In this document: positions 7,489 to 15,702 of the stretch, in pieces
How the letters are laid out: each line of letters starts with the position of its first letter
Position numbering within the stretch: position 1 is the stretch's first letter
NCBI RefSeq assembly: GCF_003293845.1
Contig: NZ_QLST01000001.1
Location: forward strand, 186,001 to 250,000
DNA: 64,000 nucleotides
Direction of reading: 5' to 3'
Origin: Flavobacterium tibetense
GTDB lineage: Bacteria; Bacteroidota; Bacteroidia; Flavobacteriales; Flavobacteriaceae
The notes under the pieces: generated by a model
The model's input: only the letters and a program-made list of their open reading frames with translations
Databases searched by the model: none
What the model was told of the DNA's origin: nothing
Program-made: the position numbers and the translations under genes

Positions 7489-7773
7489 TTTATGTTTTTC
7501 AAGTAATTTTAATTTCATTTCAGGGTAACGTAGTAAGTTTTCGATGTAAACCTTACTTTTCATTGCTTTGATGTGTTTTTCAATGGCTAAACCTTGACTT
7601 TTTGATTCACATTCGATTGAAAATATCAATTCCCAGTCATCCGCTTTATGAGTAAACTTTCTACTCTGTTCATCATTTAAATGAAAGTCTAATCTTTGAT
7701 TAAGGTTTTCAGTAAAACCGATGTAATTTTTGTTAAGTTTTTTTGAATAAAGAATGTAAACTATAAATTCCAT
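7480..7773 (-). CDS. GIY-YIG nuclease family protein
   Basis: A 97-residue single-domain GIY-YIG protein of the UvrC/YhbQ-like small group: FIVYILYS (GIY strand), NYIGFTENLNQRL (YIG strand with the family Arg), and AIEKHIKAMKSK with the likely metal-binding Glu. It is downstream of tRNA-Asn on the same strand, between the tRNA terminator and a broken tRNA-Asn copy. Its last two codons and TGA stop lie in the broken tRNA's anticodon arm (CATCTGACTG), so the C-terminus has been set by the duplicated tRNA sequence. Family is confident; whether it is active and what it cuts are unknown. The position suggests a tRNA-targeting mobile gene. Confidence 0.88.
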   Translation of the reverse strand: MEFIVYILYSKKLNKNYIGFTENLNQRLDFHLNDEQSRKFTHKADDWELIFSIECESKSQGLAIEKHIKAMKSKVYIENLLRYPEMKLKLLEKHKSI

Positions 7774-7797
7774 TATTATAAGATTATATAAACAAAA

Positions 7798-7825
7798 AAA
7801 GCCTCTACATTGCTGTAAAGGCTTT
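7798..7825 (-). terminator. tRNA-Asn terminator
   Basis: Stem AAAGCCTCTACA/TGTAAAGGCTTT with one mismatch and loop TTGC, followed on the minus strand by a run of T. It lies 8 nt past the tRNA 3' end. Confidence 0.82.
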
Positions 7826-7832
7826 TAAAAAG

Positions 7833-7906
7833 CTCCCCCTCTTGGGCTCGAACCAAGGACCCTCTGATTAACAGTCAGATGCTCTAACCAACTGAGCTAA
7901 GGAGGA
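7833..7906 (-). tRNA. tRNA-Asn (anticodon GTT)
   Basis: Full cloverleaf on the minus strand: acceptor TCCTCCT/AGGGGGA with one G-T pair, D arm GCTC-AGTTGGTTA-GAGC, anticodon arm TCTGA-CTGTTAA-TCAGA giving anticodon GTT, T arm CTTGG-TTCGAGC-CCAAG, and discriminator G. The CCA end is not encoded. A strong promoter lies upstream at 7976-8006. A partial copy of the 3' part is found at 7402-7488. Confidence 0.97.
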
Positions 7907-7975
7907 AACTGTATATTTTTGTTTTTAAAAGAACGTCTTTGTTATTTCGCTAAGGTTTGACCCTTTTTGCGAGTG

Positions 7976-8006
7976 CAAATATAACACACAATTTTATTTC
8001 TGCAAA
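7976..8006 (-). promoter_or_regulatory. Promoter of tRNA-Asn
   Basis: On the minus strand TTTG (8006-8003), 19 nt, then TATATTTG (7983-7976): an exact match to the Bacteroidota consensus TTTG-N19-TAnnTTTG. It lies about 70 nt upstream of the mature tRNA 5' end. Confidence 0.82.
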
Positions 8007-8023
8007 TAAAATAGTAAAAAAAA

Positions 8024-9349
8024 TTAAAATAATTTATCGATGACTAATTCAATGATATCCTTACCAAAGGTTAATGCCATCAGTGTCAGTAAAATAATCA
8101 TTCCAGCGGTTTGAACATAACCTGCTGCTTTATCGTTTAAAGTTTTACCAGTAATCATTTCTGCAATGGTAAATAGGGCATGACCACCATCTAAACCAGG
8201 TATTGGTAATAGATTCATAAACGCCAAACCAATAGAGAATAAAGCAGTGAAATTCCAAATGAATTCCCAATTCCATTCGTCAGGTAATTGGCGCGCAATC
8301 CCAACTGGACTCTTAACTTGTTTGTAAGCTCCTGTTGATGGACGTAAGATTAGTTTAAAACTTTTTACATTATAAACAATCATCGACCAAGATTCTTTTA
8401 CAGCAGCTGGAATAGCTTCCGAAATAGACATTTTGTTGGTCACTAGAAAATCATCTTTAATTTTTTGAGGAACAGTTATTCCAATAGTTCCTTCTTCAGA
8501 TACTCTACTAGTTATTGTATCCAAAGCATTATCTCTTAAAATTACCAATGAAATTGTTCCTTTTTTATTAGCTTTAACTACTTCAGTAAATTCATCAAAA
8601 TAACGAGGCGTTTTCCCATTGATAGCAACGATTGAATCTCCTTTTTTTAATCCTGCTTGTTCTGCATTTGATTTAGGAGCTACAGAATCAATTACACTTC
8701 CAATGGTTCTCGCAGCAACAAAGTTTCTTCCTTCTCTACTGATAATTTCTCCAATTTGTTCATCAGTTAAATTTAAAGCAACAATTTCTCCGTTTCTATC
8801 TACTTTAACTTCGCTACTGAATAAAATATCCATTGTCATACGGTTGAAGTTTTCTTGGAATTTCCCATCAACCGAAACTATTTTGTCGCCATTTTTGAAT
8901 CCTACACTTTGACCAACTTCACCAAATGCCAATCCGTTTTCTTGTAATACTTTGGTAGAAATGTATTTTTTCCCAACAGTAGCATACATTGCCGTGTAAA
9001 TGAACCATGCCAACAAAACATTTACGATAATTCCACCTAACATAATAATCAATCGTTGCCATGCCGGTTTTGAACGGAATTCCCATGGTTGGGCTTCTTG
9101 TTTCATTTGTTCGGTATCCATGCTTTCGTCAATCATTCCTGAAAGTTTTACATAGCCGCCCAATGGTAGCCATCCAATTCCCCATTCGGTATGTCCAATT
9201 TTTTTCTTCAAAAGTGAAAAACCAGCATCCATAAATAGGTAAAATTTTTCCACACGAACTTTAAACATGCGCGCAGTAATGTAGTGACCAAATTCATGAA
9301 GAATAACTAAAACAGAAAGGATAAAAAGTATTTGTGCTAATTGAATCAT
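8024..9349 (-). CDS. rseP: Site-2 intramembrane zinc protease RseP
   Basis: An inner-membrane metalloprotease that cuts transmembrane substrates such as anti-sigma factors. In the 441 residues: HEFGH at 18-22 (zinc ligands) in the first membrane helix, PDZ-like regions in the middle (for example KNGDKIVSVDGK and LKKGDSIVAINGKTP, consistent with two PDZ copies), then PIPGLDGGH with Asp387 as the third zinc ligand, and a last C-terminal helix. Length and order fit the family. A -7 box TACTTTTG lies 23 nt upstream, overlapping a hairpin that follows the M1 peptidase gene. No anti-sigma gene is near. Confidence 0.95.
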   Translation of the reverse strand: MIQLAQILFILSVLVILHEFGHYITARMFKVRVEKFYLFMDAGFSLLKKKIGHTEWGIGWLPLGGYVKLSGMIDESMDTEQMKQEAQPWEFRSKPAWQRLIIMLGGIIVNVLLAWFIYTAMYATVGKKYISTKVLQENGLAFGEVGQSVGFKNGDKIVSVDGKFQENFNRMTMDILFSSEVKVDRNGEIVALNLTDEQIGEIISREGRNFVAARTIGSVIDSVAPKSNAEQAGLKKGDSIVAINGKTPRYFDEFTEVVKANKKGTISLVILRDNALDTITSRVSEEGTIGITVPQKIKDDFLVTNKMSISEAIPAAVKESWSMIVYNVKSFKLILRPSTGAYKQVKSPVGIARQLPDEWNWEFIWNFTALFSIGLAFMNLLPIPGLDGGHALFTIAEMITGKTLNDKAAGYVQTAGMIILLTLMALTFGKDIIELVIDKLF

Positions 9350-9372
9350 TGTTACAATTTTAATTAAACGAC

Positions 9373-9398
9373 AAAAGTAAGGTTTTCACCTTACTTTT
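9373..9398. terminator. Hairpin after M1 peptidase gene, overlapping rseP -7 box
   Basis: Stem AAAAGTAAGG/CCTTACTTTT with loop TTTTCA, 22 nt past the M1 peptidase stop. The minus-strand sequence TACTTTTG (9379-9372), a fit to TAnnTTTG, uses its far arm, so termination and the rseP promoter share sequence. Confidence 0.6.
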
Positions 9399-9419
9399 TA
9401 TCATTATTTTATTTGGGAA

Positions 9420-11348
9420 CTATTTTTTTATAAAATTTTTATGAATAACACCTTCGCTAGTTTCAATTTTAACCCAATACATCCCGCTAGCTATTGAATT
9501 CGTTCTTATGCTTTGGTTTACAGAAGTTAGTATGTTTTGTCCCAATGCATTATAAAAAGATACTTTTTCAATTGAAATATTGGTTGGCATTTGAATAGTT
9601 ACCAAATCGTTACTTGGATTAGGATACAAGTAAACGCTTTCTTCTAATTCAAAACTGTTATTGGAAAGTGTCGTTGTATTGTTTCTTGAAATGATATGTC
9701 GATTGGGGTCAAAAGTAACACTGCTTACCGTAAAAGCAATAGGAACAACAAATTCTTCACCACTAAAAGTATGATTTAAGACTACATCTTGTGTTTGCCC
9801 GCCTGAACCTGATAATCGTATTTCAACCGGCATTTCAAAAAACGAAACACTTGGATGGGATTGGTTTTGATTTAAAGTAATTCTTACTTGTCCAGCACCT
9901 AAGTTTTGAGCTTGAACATCATAAGTAGGGTAACCTTGGTTGTATAACCAATCATTAAAAAATTCTGTTAAACTTGCGCCGTGTTCTGCTTCCAAATGGG
10001 CTACTAAATCATCTGTAATGGCATAACCATAAGAAAGGTTGCTATCATTTAAATAGCTTTTTAAAGCTTGAAAAAAGGCGGTGTCACCCATTACCCAGCG
10101 CAACATATGTGTAACCATTGAACCTTTGTTGTAGGAAAGTCGGCTACTGAAAATTCGAGCTACATTTTGCGCTTCAGCATCTGTTAAATAAACAGCACCG
10201 CCAGTTTGAGATGTGATGTTGTTAATTTTATTTGCTTTCCAAGTTACAAAAGCCGCTGGTCCATCCATTTCTTCCACAGCGATACCGGCAGTATATTCAG
10301 TTAAGCCTTCGTTTAACCAAATATCTTTCCAAGTACCACAAGTTACTTGGTTTCCAAACCATTGATGACCTAATTCATGCGCAATCAAACCGCGACTCCA
10401 GCCACCCATTGATGACATTGTAGCGTGTTCCATTCCGCCACCATAACTGAATTGAACATGACCATAAATTTCGTTTCGGTAAGGATAAGGACCAAATTTT
10501 TCTTCGAAAATATTAAAAATGGGAATAGTTTGATTGATAGCATTTTGGACCGTAGTAGTATTGCTTTCAGGATACAAATAATTGATAATTGGAATAAAAG
10601 GACTTTCTGTTGTTCCTAAACCACTTTGAATATTGTAGGTCACATAATTGGTCACATTCAACGAAATCAAATAAGCGGGAATCGGATAATTATGCTGAAA
10701 GTGACGCGTTGTATTGCCTCCAGAAGTCACAGAATTTAGCAATAAACCATTTGATACCCCAATATATGTTGATGGGCAAGTGATGTAAACGTCTATATTA
10801 TCAATTTTATCATTTAAATCTTGTTTGCATGGCCACCAATCTCTAGCTCCAAATGGTTCAGACAAAGTAAAAATAACTGGAGTTCCGTTGTGAGTAGTTC
10901 TTGTAAAGGCTTGTTCGGCTTGTGGTGGAGCACCAGCATAAGTGATTTCAACTGTTGCATTATTTCCTGTTGTAATTGTACTTGGGAAATCAATAAATAA
11001 TTGGTAATTACTTTGCGAGTACGTTAGATTACTTCCATTCATAACCACTGAGCTAACAGCTAACTGTGTTGCCATATCAAAAACAATGGAATTCATGTCG
11101 TCAAGAGCGGTAAAAGTAGTTTTTACAATTCCATCAATGTATGGTGTTGTTACATTTGGATTCACTGTAAATTGTAATTCATGATAGGTAACATCATAAT
11201 TTAAAGTGTTCGGATTTACAAAGACTTCATAGTTGGCAGAAGACGATCTCATTTCGCTTGCTACCAATTGGTCAAAATCCTCTTGTTCGGTTTGGGCGTA
11301 GGTAAAAACCGAAATAAAAAGGATGAATAATAGGTTAAGGTTTTTCAT
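9420..11348 (-). CDS. Secreted M1-family zinc aminopeptidase with type IX sorting tail
   Basis: A 642-residue exported metalloaminopeptidase. Signal peptide 1-18 ends in TYAQ. An N-terminal beta domain is followed by the thermolysin-like domain with GGMEH (the GxMEN equivalent), HELGH at 324-328 and Glu347 in NEGLTEY as the third zinc ligand. The C-terminal 75 residues start with SVYLYPNPSND and end KNFIKK, the pattern of type A sorting domains handled by the type IX secretion system, so it should reach the cell surface or medium. The frame opens 13 codons earlier, but MKNLNLLFILF at 11348 gives the proper signal peptide. Role in peptide feeding is inferred. Confidence 0.93.
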   Translation of the reverse strand: MKNLNLLFILFISVFTYAQTEQEDFDQLVASEMRSSSANYEVFVNPNTLNYDVTYHELQFTVNPNVTTPYIDGIVKTTFTALDDMNSIVFDMATQLAVSSVVMNGSNLTYSQSNYQLFIDFPSTITTGNNATVEITYAGAPPQAEQAFTRTTHNGTPVIFTLSEPFGARDWWPCKQDLNDKIDNIDVYITCPSTYIGVSNGLLLNSVTSGGNTTRHFQHNYPIPAYLISLNVTNYVTYNIQSGLGTTESPFIPIINYLYPESNTTTVQNAINQTIPIFNIFEEKFGPYPYRNEIYGHVQFSYGGGMEHATMSSMGGWSRGLIAHELGHQWFGNQVTCGTWKDIWLNEGLTEYTAGIAVEEMDGPAAFVTWKANKINNITSQTGGAVYLTDAEAQNVARIFSSRLSYNKGSMVTHMLRWVMGDTAFFQALKSYLNDSNLSYGYAITDDLVAHLEAEHGASLTEFFNDWLYNQGYPTYDVQAQNLGAGQVRITLNQNQSHPSVSFFEMPVEIRLSGSGGQTQDVVLNHTFSGEEFVVPIAFTVSSVTFDPNRHIISRNNTTTLSNNSFELEESVYLYPNPSNDLVTIQMPTNISIEKVSFYNALGQNILTSVNQSIRTNSIASGMYWVKIETSEGVIHKNFIKK

Positions 11349-11447
11349 TGGGGATAAAAATTTAGCTAATGTATAAAAAACGCGCAATATTTTAGAATTA
11401 TTGATGGTTTTTTAGTTAAAAATCGATTTTTTATTAATTCAAGAGGT

Positions 11448-11482
11448 TTTGTGGTGAACTTGTTTCAAATTGCTTAAATTTG
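11448..11482 (+). promoter_or_regulatory. Promoter of serS
   Basis: TTTG at 11448-11451 and TAAATTTG at 11475-11482 with 23 nt between; both boxes fit the Bacteroidota consensus, spacing at the long end. The ATG is 20 nt downstream of the -7 box. Confidence 0.6.
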
Positions 11483-11502
11483 CCACTTAAATTTTTTACA
11501 CT

Positions 11503-12774
11503 ATGTTACAAATAGCTTACATTAGAGAAAACAAAGAGGAGGTAATCAAACGTTTGGCCAAAAAAAACTTGGACGCCACAACTTTGATTGAATTAGTAGT
11601 TGATTTAGACGAGAAAAGACGCGCTACGCAAGTAGAATTAGATACTATTAAAGCCGAATCCAATAAGCTATCCAAAGACATTGGTGAATTAATGAAAAGC
11701 GGCGAAAAAGCCAAAGCTGAAATTCTTAAAGAAAAATCAGTGCAATTGCGTGATAAAGACAAAGAACTGACCGAAGTTTTAAATGCTTACGCCAATCAAT
11801 TGCAAGAAGAATTATACAAATTACCGAATTTACCAGCCGAAATTGTTCCTGAAGGAAAAACGCCTGAAGAAAATTTAAATGTTTTTCAAGAAGGTGATAT
11901 CCCAAAATTATTTGATGGCGCTTTACCGCATTGGGAATTGGCAAAAAAATACGATTTGATTGATTTTGAATTGGGAGTAAAAATTACCGGAGCTGGTTTT
12001 CCAGTATATAAAGGAAAAGGTGCCAAATTACAACGTGCATTAATCACGTATTTCTTAGATAAAAATACCGAAGCGGGTTACCAAGAATACCAAGTGCCAC
12101 ATTTAGTAAACGAAGCATCAGGTTTTGGAACGGGACAATTGCCTGATAAAGAAGGACAAATGTATTTCGTAGGTGAAGATAATTTGTATTTGATTCCAAC
12201 GGCGGAAGTTCCAGTGACCAATATTTTCAGAGATGTTTTATTAAATGAAAGCGATTTGCCAGTTTGTTGTACGGGTTATACACCGTGTTTCCGTCGTGAA
12301 GCGGGTTCGTATGGCGCTCACGTTCGCGGATTGAATCGTTTGCACCAATTCGATAAGGTGGAAATTGTTCGTATCGAACATCCAGAAAAATCATATGAAG
12401 CTTTAGACGGAATGGTAGAGCATGTGAAAACTATTTTACAAGAACTAAAATTACCATACAGAATTTTACGTTTATGCGGTGGCGATATGAGTTTTGCTTC
12501 AGCATTAACGTATGATTTTGAAGTGTATTCTACTGCGCAAGAACGTTGGTTAGAAATTAGTTCGGTTTCTAATTTTGAAACTTTCCAAGCGAACCGTTTA
12601 AAATTGCGTTTTAAAGATAAAGAAGGAAAAAACCAATTAGCACACACGCTAAACGGAAGTTCGCTAGCCTTACCAAGAGTTTTAGCCGGAATTTTAGAAA
12701 ATTATCAAACACCAGAAGGAATTGTGGTTCCAGAAGTATTGCGTCCGTATACGGGATTTGATATTATCAACTAA
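11503..12774 (+). CDS. serS: Seryl-tRNA synthetase
   Basis: Charges tRNA-Ser with serine in the cytoplasm. The 423-residue protein has the N-terminal helical hairpin arm that grips the tRNA (about residues 30-100, rich in Lys/Glu/Leu), then the class II core: motif 2 in CFRREAGSYG followed by RGLNRLHQFDKVE, and motif 3 in NGSSLALPRVLAGILENYQ. The length is usual for bacteria. A promoter is present and a 13-bp terminator hairpin follows, so it is probably transcribed alone. Confidence 0.97.
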   Translation: MLQIAYIRENKEEVIKRLAKKNLDATTLIELVVDLDEKRRATQVELDTIKAESNKLSKDIGELMKSGEKAKAEILKEKSVQLRDKDKELTEVLNAYANQLQEELYKLPNLPAEIVPEGKTPEENLNVFQEGDIPKLFDGALPHWELAKKYDLIDFELGVKITGAGFPVYKGKGAKLQRALITYFLDKNTEAGYQEYQVPHLVNEASGFGTGQLPDKEGQMYFVGEDNLYLIPTAEVPVTNIFRDVLLNESDLPVCCTGYTPCFRREAGSYGAHVRGLNRLHQFDKVEIVRIEHPEKSYEALDGMVEHVKTILQELKLPYRILRLCGGDMSFASALTYDFEVYSTAQERWLEISSVSNFETFQANRLKLRFKDKEGKNQLAHTLNGSSLALPRVLAGILENYQTPEGIVVPEVLRPYTGFDIIN

Positions 12775-12794
12775 AAGTTAATCTTACTATAATG

Positions 12795-12833
12795 ATGTAC
12801 TAAAGTAGACTAAAAAGTGTTACTTTAGTACAT
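12795..12833 (+). terminator. serS terminator
   Basis: 13-bp perfect stem ATGTACTAAAGTA/TACTTTAGTACAT with a 13-nt loop, followed by TATTTGTTTGTT. Confidence 0.7.
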
Positions 12834-12875
12834 TATTTGTTTGTTATAGTTTGCAAAATTAAATTGAGCAGAATC

Positions 12876-13394
12876 TTGAAAAAAATAATTTATATTTTAT
12901 TCATTTTTACTTTAACCAATTGTAATCAGATGTCGGAAATAGAAAAAGCTTTATTAATTGAAGATCAAACAGAATCTATTTTAACAATTTACGATATTCT
13001 TTGGAAGAAAACAGAGCCATTCGATGATTTTGAAAATTTGAATGAAGAAGAAATAAACTTTCTTTATTTAGAAATTTTGGAAGCGGAAATAAATAATGGA
13101 GGTTTTGACCAATATTTTTTTAATTCAAGTGGAGATTACGCTATCGAAGCTTTGGAAGCTTTGAAAAAGATTGGAGCATTTAAAACCGCTAAAATAGTTG
13201 AAGAAGCTTACAGTCATTTTCCCGAAAATCCGATTCCTAAAGACAACGAGAAAAGACAAGAAATTTTAGTTGCTATTGATTTAAAAGTATCTGAAAAATG
13301 GAAGCTATTAGAAGATGAATTTTACAGTAATGATGAAAACATTGGTGAATTAGTATTATCTTATGTTAAAAATAATATTGAACGATTTAAATAA
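12876..13394 (+). CDS. DUF4375 (DMP19-like) lipoprotein
   Basis: A 172-residue protein. The long frame begins at TTG 12837, but starting at TTG 12876 gives MKKIIYILFIFTLTNC, a clean lipoprotein signal with Cys16, so this start is preferred. The mature part matches the DUF4375 pattern: LYLEILEAEINNGGFDQYFFNSSGD, then helices with EALKKIGAF and EKWKLLEDEFY. The best-known relative is Neisseria DMP19, a DNA-mimic protein, but this member is predicted to be lipid-anchored outside the cytosol, so that role does not carry over. It lies alone between the serS terminator and the TPR gene. Function unknown; some relatives are suspected immunity-type proteins. Confidence 0.75.
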   Translation: MKKIIYILFIFTLTNCNQMSEIEKALLIEDQTESILTIYDILWKKTEPFDDFENLNEEEINFLYLEILEAEINNGGFDQYFFNSSGDYAIEALEALKKIGAFKTAKIVEEAYSHFPENPIPKDNEKRQEILVAIDLKVSEKWKLLEDEFYSNDENIGELVLSYVKNNIERFK

Positions 13395-13455
13395 TAAAAT
13401 AAGTTTTTTTGTTCATAGAAATTCATTTTTAAAGATTTAGAATTGTTAATTAATT

Positions 13456-13463
13456 TAGTTTTG
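13456..13463 (+). promoter_or_regulatory. -7 box of TPR gene
   Basis: TAGTTTTG fits TAnnTTTG and lies 26 nt before the ATG at 13490. No well-spaced -33 TTG was found. Confidence 0.45.
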
Positions 13464-13489
13464 CTTTCGGACTGAAAGTTTTAAAGATT

Positions 13490-15262
13490 ATGAAAAGTTT
13501 GTTGTTGTTTTTCAGTTGTTTGTTCTCGTTTTGGGTTTCGGCTCAAAATGAGGAATTGGCATTGGATTATTTCGAAAAAGGCGAATTCGAGAAAGCAGTA
13601 ACTTTGTATGAAGAATTATACGAAAAAAACAAGCGATTGTATGAAGATAAATTACTTCATTGTTACCAACAATTGGAACAATATGACAAAGCTATTACGT
13701 TTATTAACACTCAAAATTCGAAACTAAAAAGACCAATTTATTTAGTAGAAGAAGGCTATATTTATCAATTGCAAAAGCAACAAGAAAAAGCCAATAAATT
13801 CTACCAATTAGCCTTAGACGAAATTCAAAAAGAACCAAATTATGCGTATCAATTGGGAAGCAATTTCGAAAAGAAAACCTTGTTAGATTGGGCACTAAAA
13901 GCGTATGAATTAGGACAAAAATTCAATCCAAATCTAAATTTTGATTACCAAATGGCGTTGTTACAAGGGCAAATGGGCAACGTGGAATTAATGATTGATA
14001 AATTATTCGATTACGCTTATGCTAAACCTGAATTTGTTCCAACAGTTCAAAGTTTCTTATCCCGATTTTTAATGGAAAATGCCAATGAAAGTTTTCCTGC
14101 CTACGTTAAAAAAACTTTGTTAATCCGAACACAAAAAACACCTGATATTTTTTGGAACCAATTTTTGAGTTGGTTTTATGTACAACAAAAAGAATACGAT
14201 AAAGCTTTTGTTCAAGAGCGCGCTATTTACAAAAGAAATCCTGAAAGTTTCTACGAAATTGTAACTTTAGCACAAATGGCTATTGAAGACAATCAAGACG
14301 AAACTGCAAAAACCATTTTAGCTTTCGTATTAGAAAACACTAGCGATGTTGGACTTCAAATGCAAGCACATCATTTCTTAATGAAAATGAAAATTGAAAA
14401 TGCAACAGCAAAAGACTATCCGCAAATTCAATTGGAATTACAAGAATTGGTAAAGAAATTTGGCGTGAGTCCGTATTCATTGAAATTGCAATTGTTGTTA
14501 GCAAACTTTGAAGCTTTTTATAGAAACCAGCCAAAGAATGCGATTGAGCAATTGCAAAAAACATTGGAATTACCTTTAAATCTTCGTGAAGCAGCAGCCG
14601 TTAAAATGGAATTGGCAGATATTATGGTGTATGATGAAAAATTCAATCAAGCTATTTTGTATTATGCGCAAGTAGAAGACAATTTGAAAAACGACGAATT
14701 AGCACACGAAGCCAGCATGAAAATGGCAAAAGCAAATTATTATAAAGCTGATTTCGAATGGACCTTGCAACAAGTTAAAAACCTGAAACAATCGTCGAGT
14801 TTATTAATTGCTAATGATGCTATTGAGTTGTTTATGCTGATTCAAGACAATAGTGTAGAAGATAGCACTAAAACTGCTTTAACCGCATTTGCTAAAGCCG
14901 ATTTGAAATTGTACCAAAAGAAAAAAGATGAAGCACTTCAAGCCTTTTTGACTATTTTAGAAAAACACAAAGGTGAAAGCATTCAAGACATCACACTATT
15001 GCGAATTGCCCAAATTTACGAACAAAAAAAACAGTTTGATTTGGCACTGAATTATTACAACAAAATCTTAACCGATCATGCCGATGGCATTTTTGTAGAT
15101 GAAGCTTTGTATTTTTCAGCCGAAATTTACAGAATTGAACTGAACCAACCCGAAAAAGCGAAACCACTTTACGAACGAATGGTGCTCAACCATCCCGATA
15201 GCATTTATTTCACCAATTCAAGAATTAATTACCGAATTTTGCGCGGTGATGTTAACTTATAA
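13490..15262 (+). CDS. Exported tetratricopeptide-repeat protein
   Basis: A 590-residue protein with a signal peptide (1-18, ending VSAQ) and TPR repeats over most of its length; clear units include ALDYFEKGEFEKAVTLYEEL near the N-terminus, EQYDKAITF, DEKFNQAILYYAQVED, KKQFDLALNYYNKILTDHAD and PEKAKPLYERMVLNHPDS. It probably acts as a periplasmic scaffold; no enzymatic domain is seen. The next gene (DUF4286) starts 15 nt after its stop, so the two likely share a transcript. Conserved Flavobacterial genes of this kind have no established role. Confidence 0.85.
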   Translation: MKSLLLFFSCLFSFWVSAQNEELALDYFEKGEFEKAVTLYEELYEKNKRLYEDKLLHCYQQLEQYDKAITFINTQNSKLKRPIYLVEEGYIYQLQKQQEKANKFYQLALDEIQKEPNYAYQLGSNFEKKTLLDWALKAYELGQKFNPNLNFDYQMALLQGQMGNVELMIDKLFDYAYAKPEFVPTVQSFLSRFLMENANESFPAYVKKTLLIRTQKTPDIFWNQFLSWFYVQQKEYDKAFVQERAIYKRNPESFYEIVTLAQMAIEDNQDETAKTILAFVLENTSDVGLQMQAHHFLMKMKIENATAKDYPQIQLELQELVKKFGVSPYSLKLQLLLANFEAFYRNQPKNAIEQLQKTLELPLNLREAAAVKMELADIMVYDEKFNQAILYYAQVEDNLKNDELAHEASMKMAKANYYKADFEWTLQQVKNLKQSSSLLIANDAIELFMLIQDNSVEDSTKTALTAFAKADLKLYQKKKDEALQAFLTILEKHKGESIQDITLLRIAQIYEQKKQFDLALNYYNKILTDHADGIFVDEALYFSAEIYRIELNQPEKAKPLYERMVLNHPDSIYFTNSRINYRILRGDVNL

Positions 15263-15277
15263 ATCGAAATTTATACC

Positions 15278-15604
15278 ATGATTATTTACAACGTTACAAT
15301 CAACATAGACGAAAGTGTGCACGACAAATGGCTAACTTGGATGCAACAAAAACACATTAGCGATGTGCTGGCAACAGGTTTGTTTAAAAATGCCAAAATG
15401 GTAAAAGTAATGGTCGAAGAAGAAATGGGCGGCGCCACTTATGCGATACAATATTTCACAGATTCTAGAGCCAAATTAGAAGAATATTACGAAAAACACG
15501 CACCACGATTACGCCAAGAAGGCTTGGAATTATTCGCTGATAAAATGTTGGCTTTCCGTACCGAATTAGAAATTTTGAGCGAACATTTTCACGTAGAAAA
15601 TTAA
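15278..15604 (+). CDS. DUF4286 family protein
   Basis: A 108-residue cytoplasmic protein with the DUF4286 pattern: MIIYNVTINIDESVHDKWLTWM at the start, ending with FRTELEILSEHF. The layout suggests a ferredoxin-like alpha/beta barrel-forming small fold. Function is unknown. It sits 15 nt after the TPR gene and 98 nt before rsmA; this gap holds a run of TCTAA-type repeats. Confidence 0.85.
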   Translation: MIIYNVTINIDESVHDKWLTWMQQKHISDVLATGLFKNAKMVKVMVEEEMGGATYAIQYFTDSRAKLEEYYEKHAPRLRQEGLELFADKMLAFRTELEILSEHFHVEN

Positions 15605-15660
15605 AACGTTTGGTGCCTTTTTTTAAAAAAAATGGAGAATCAAATGATGTATTTCAAGAA

Positions 15661-15697
15661 TTCTAACATCTAATTTCTAACTTCTAACCTCTAAATT
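15661..15697 (+). repeat. Degenerate tandem repeat of TTCTAAC-type heptamers
   Basis: Five near copies of a 7-8-nt unit (TTCTAAC, ATCTAAT, TTCTAAC, TTCTAAC, CTCTAAA) immediately before rsmA. Coding content is not seen. Similar word-like repeats precede other genes in the window (24467-24493, 41650-41706). Confidence 0.75.
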
Positions 15698-15702
15698 AAA
15701 TA

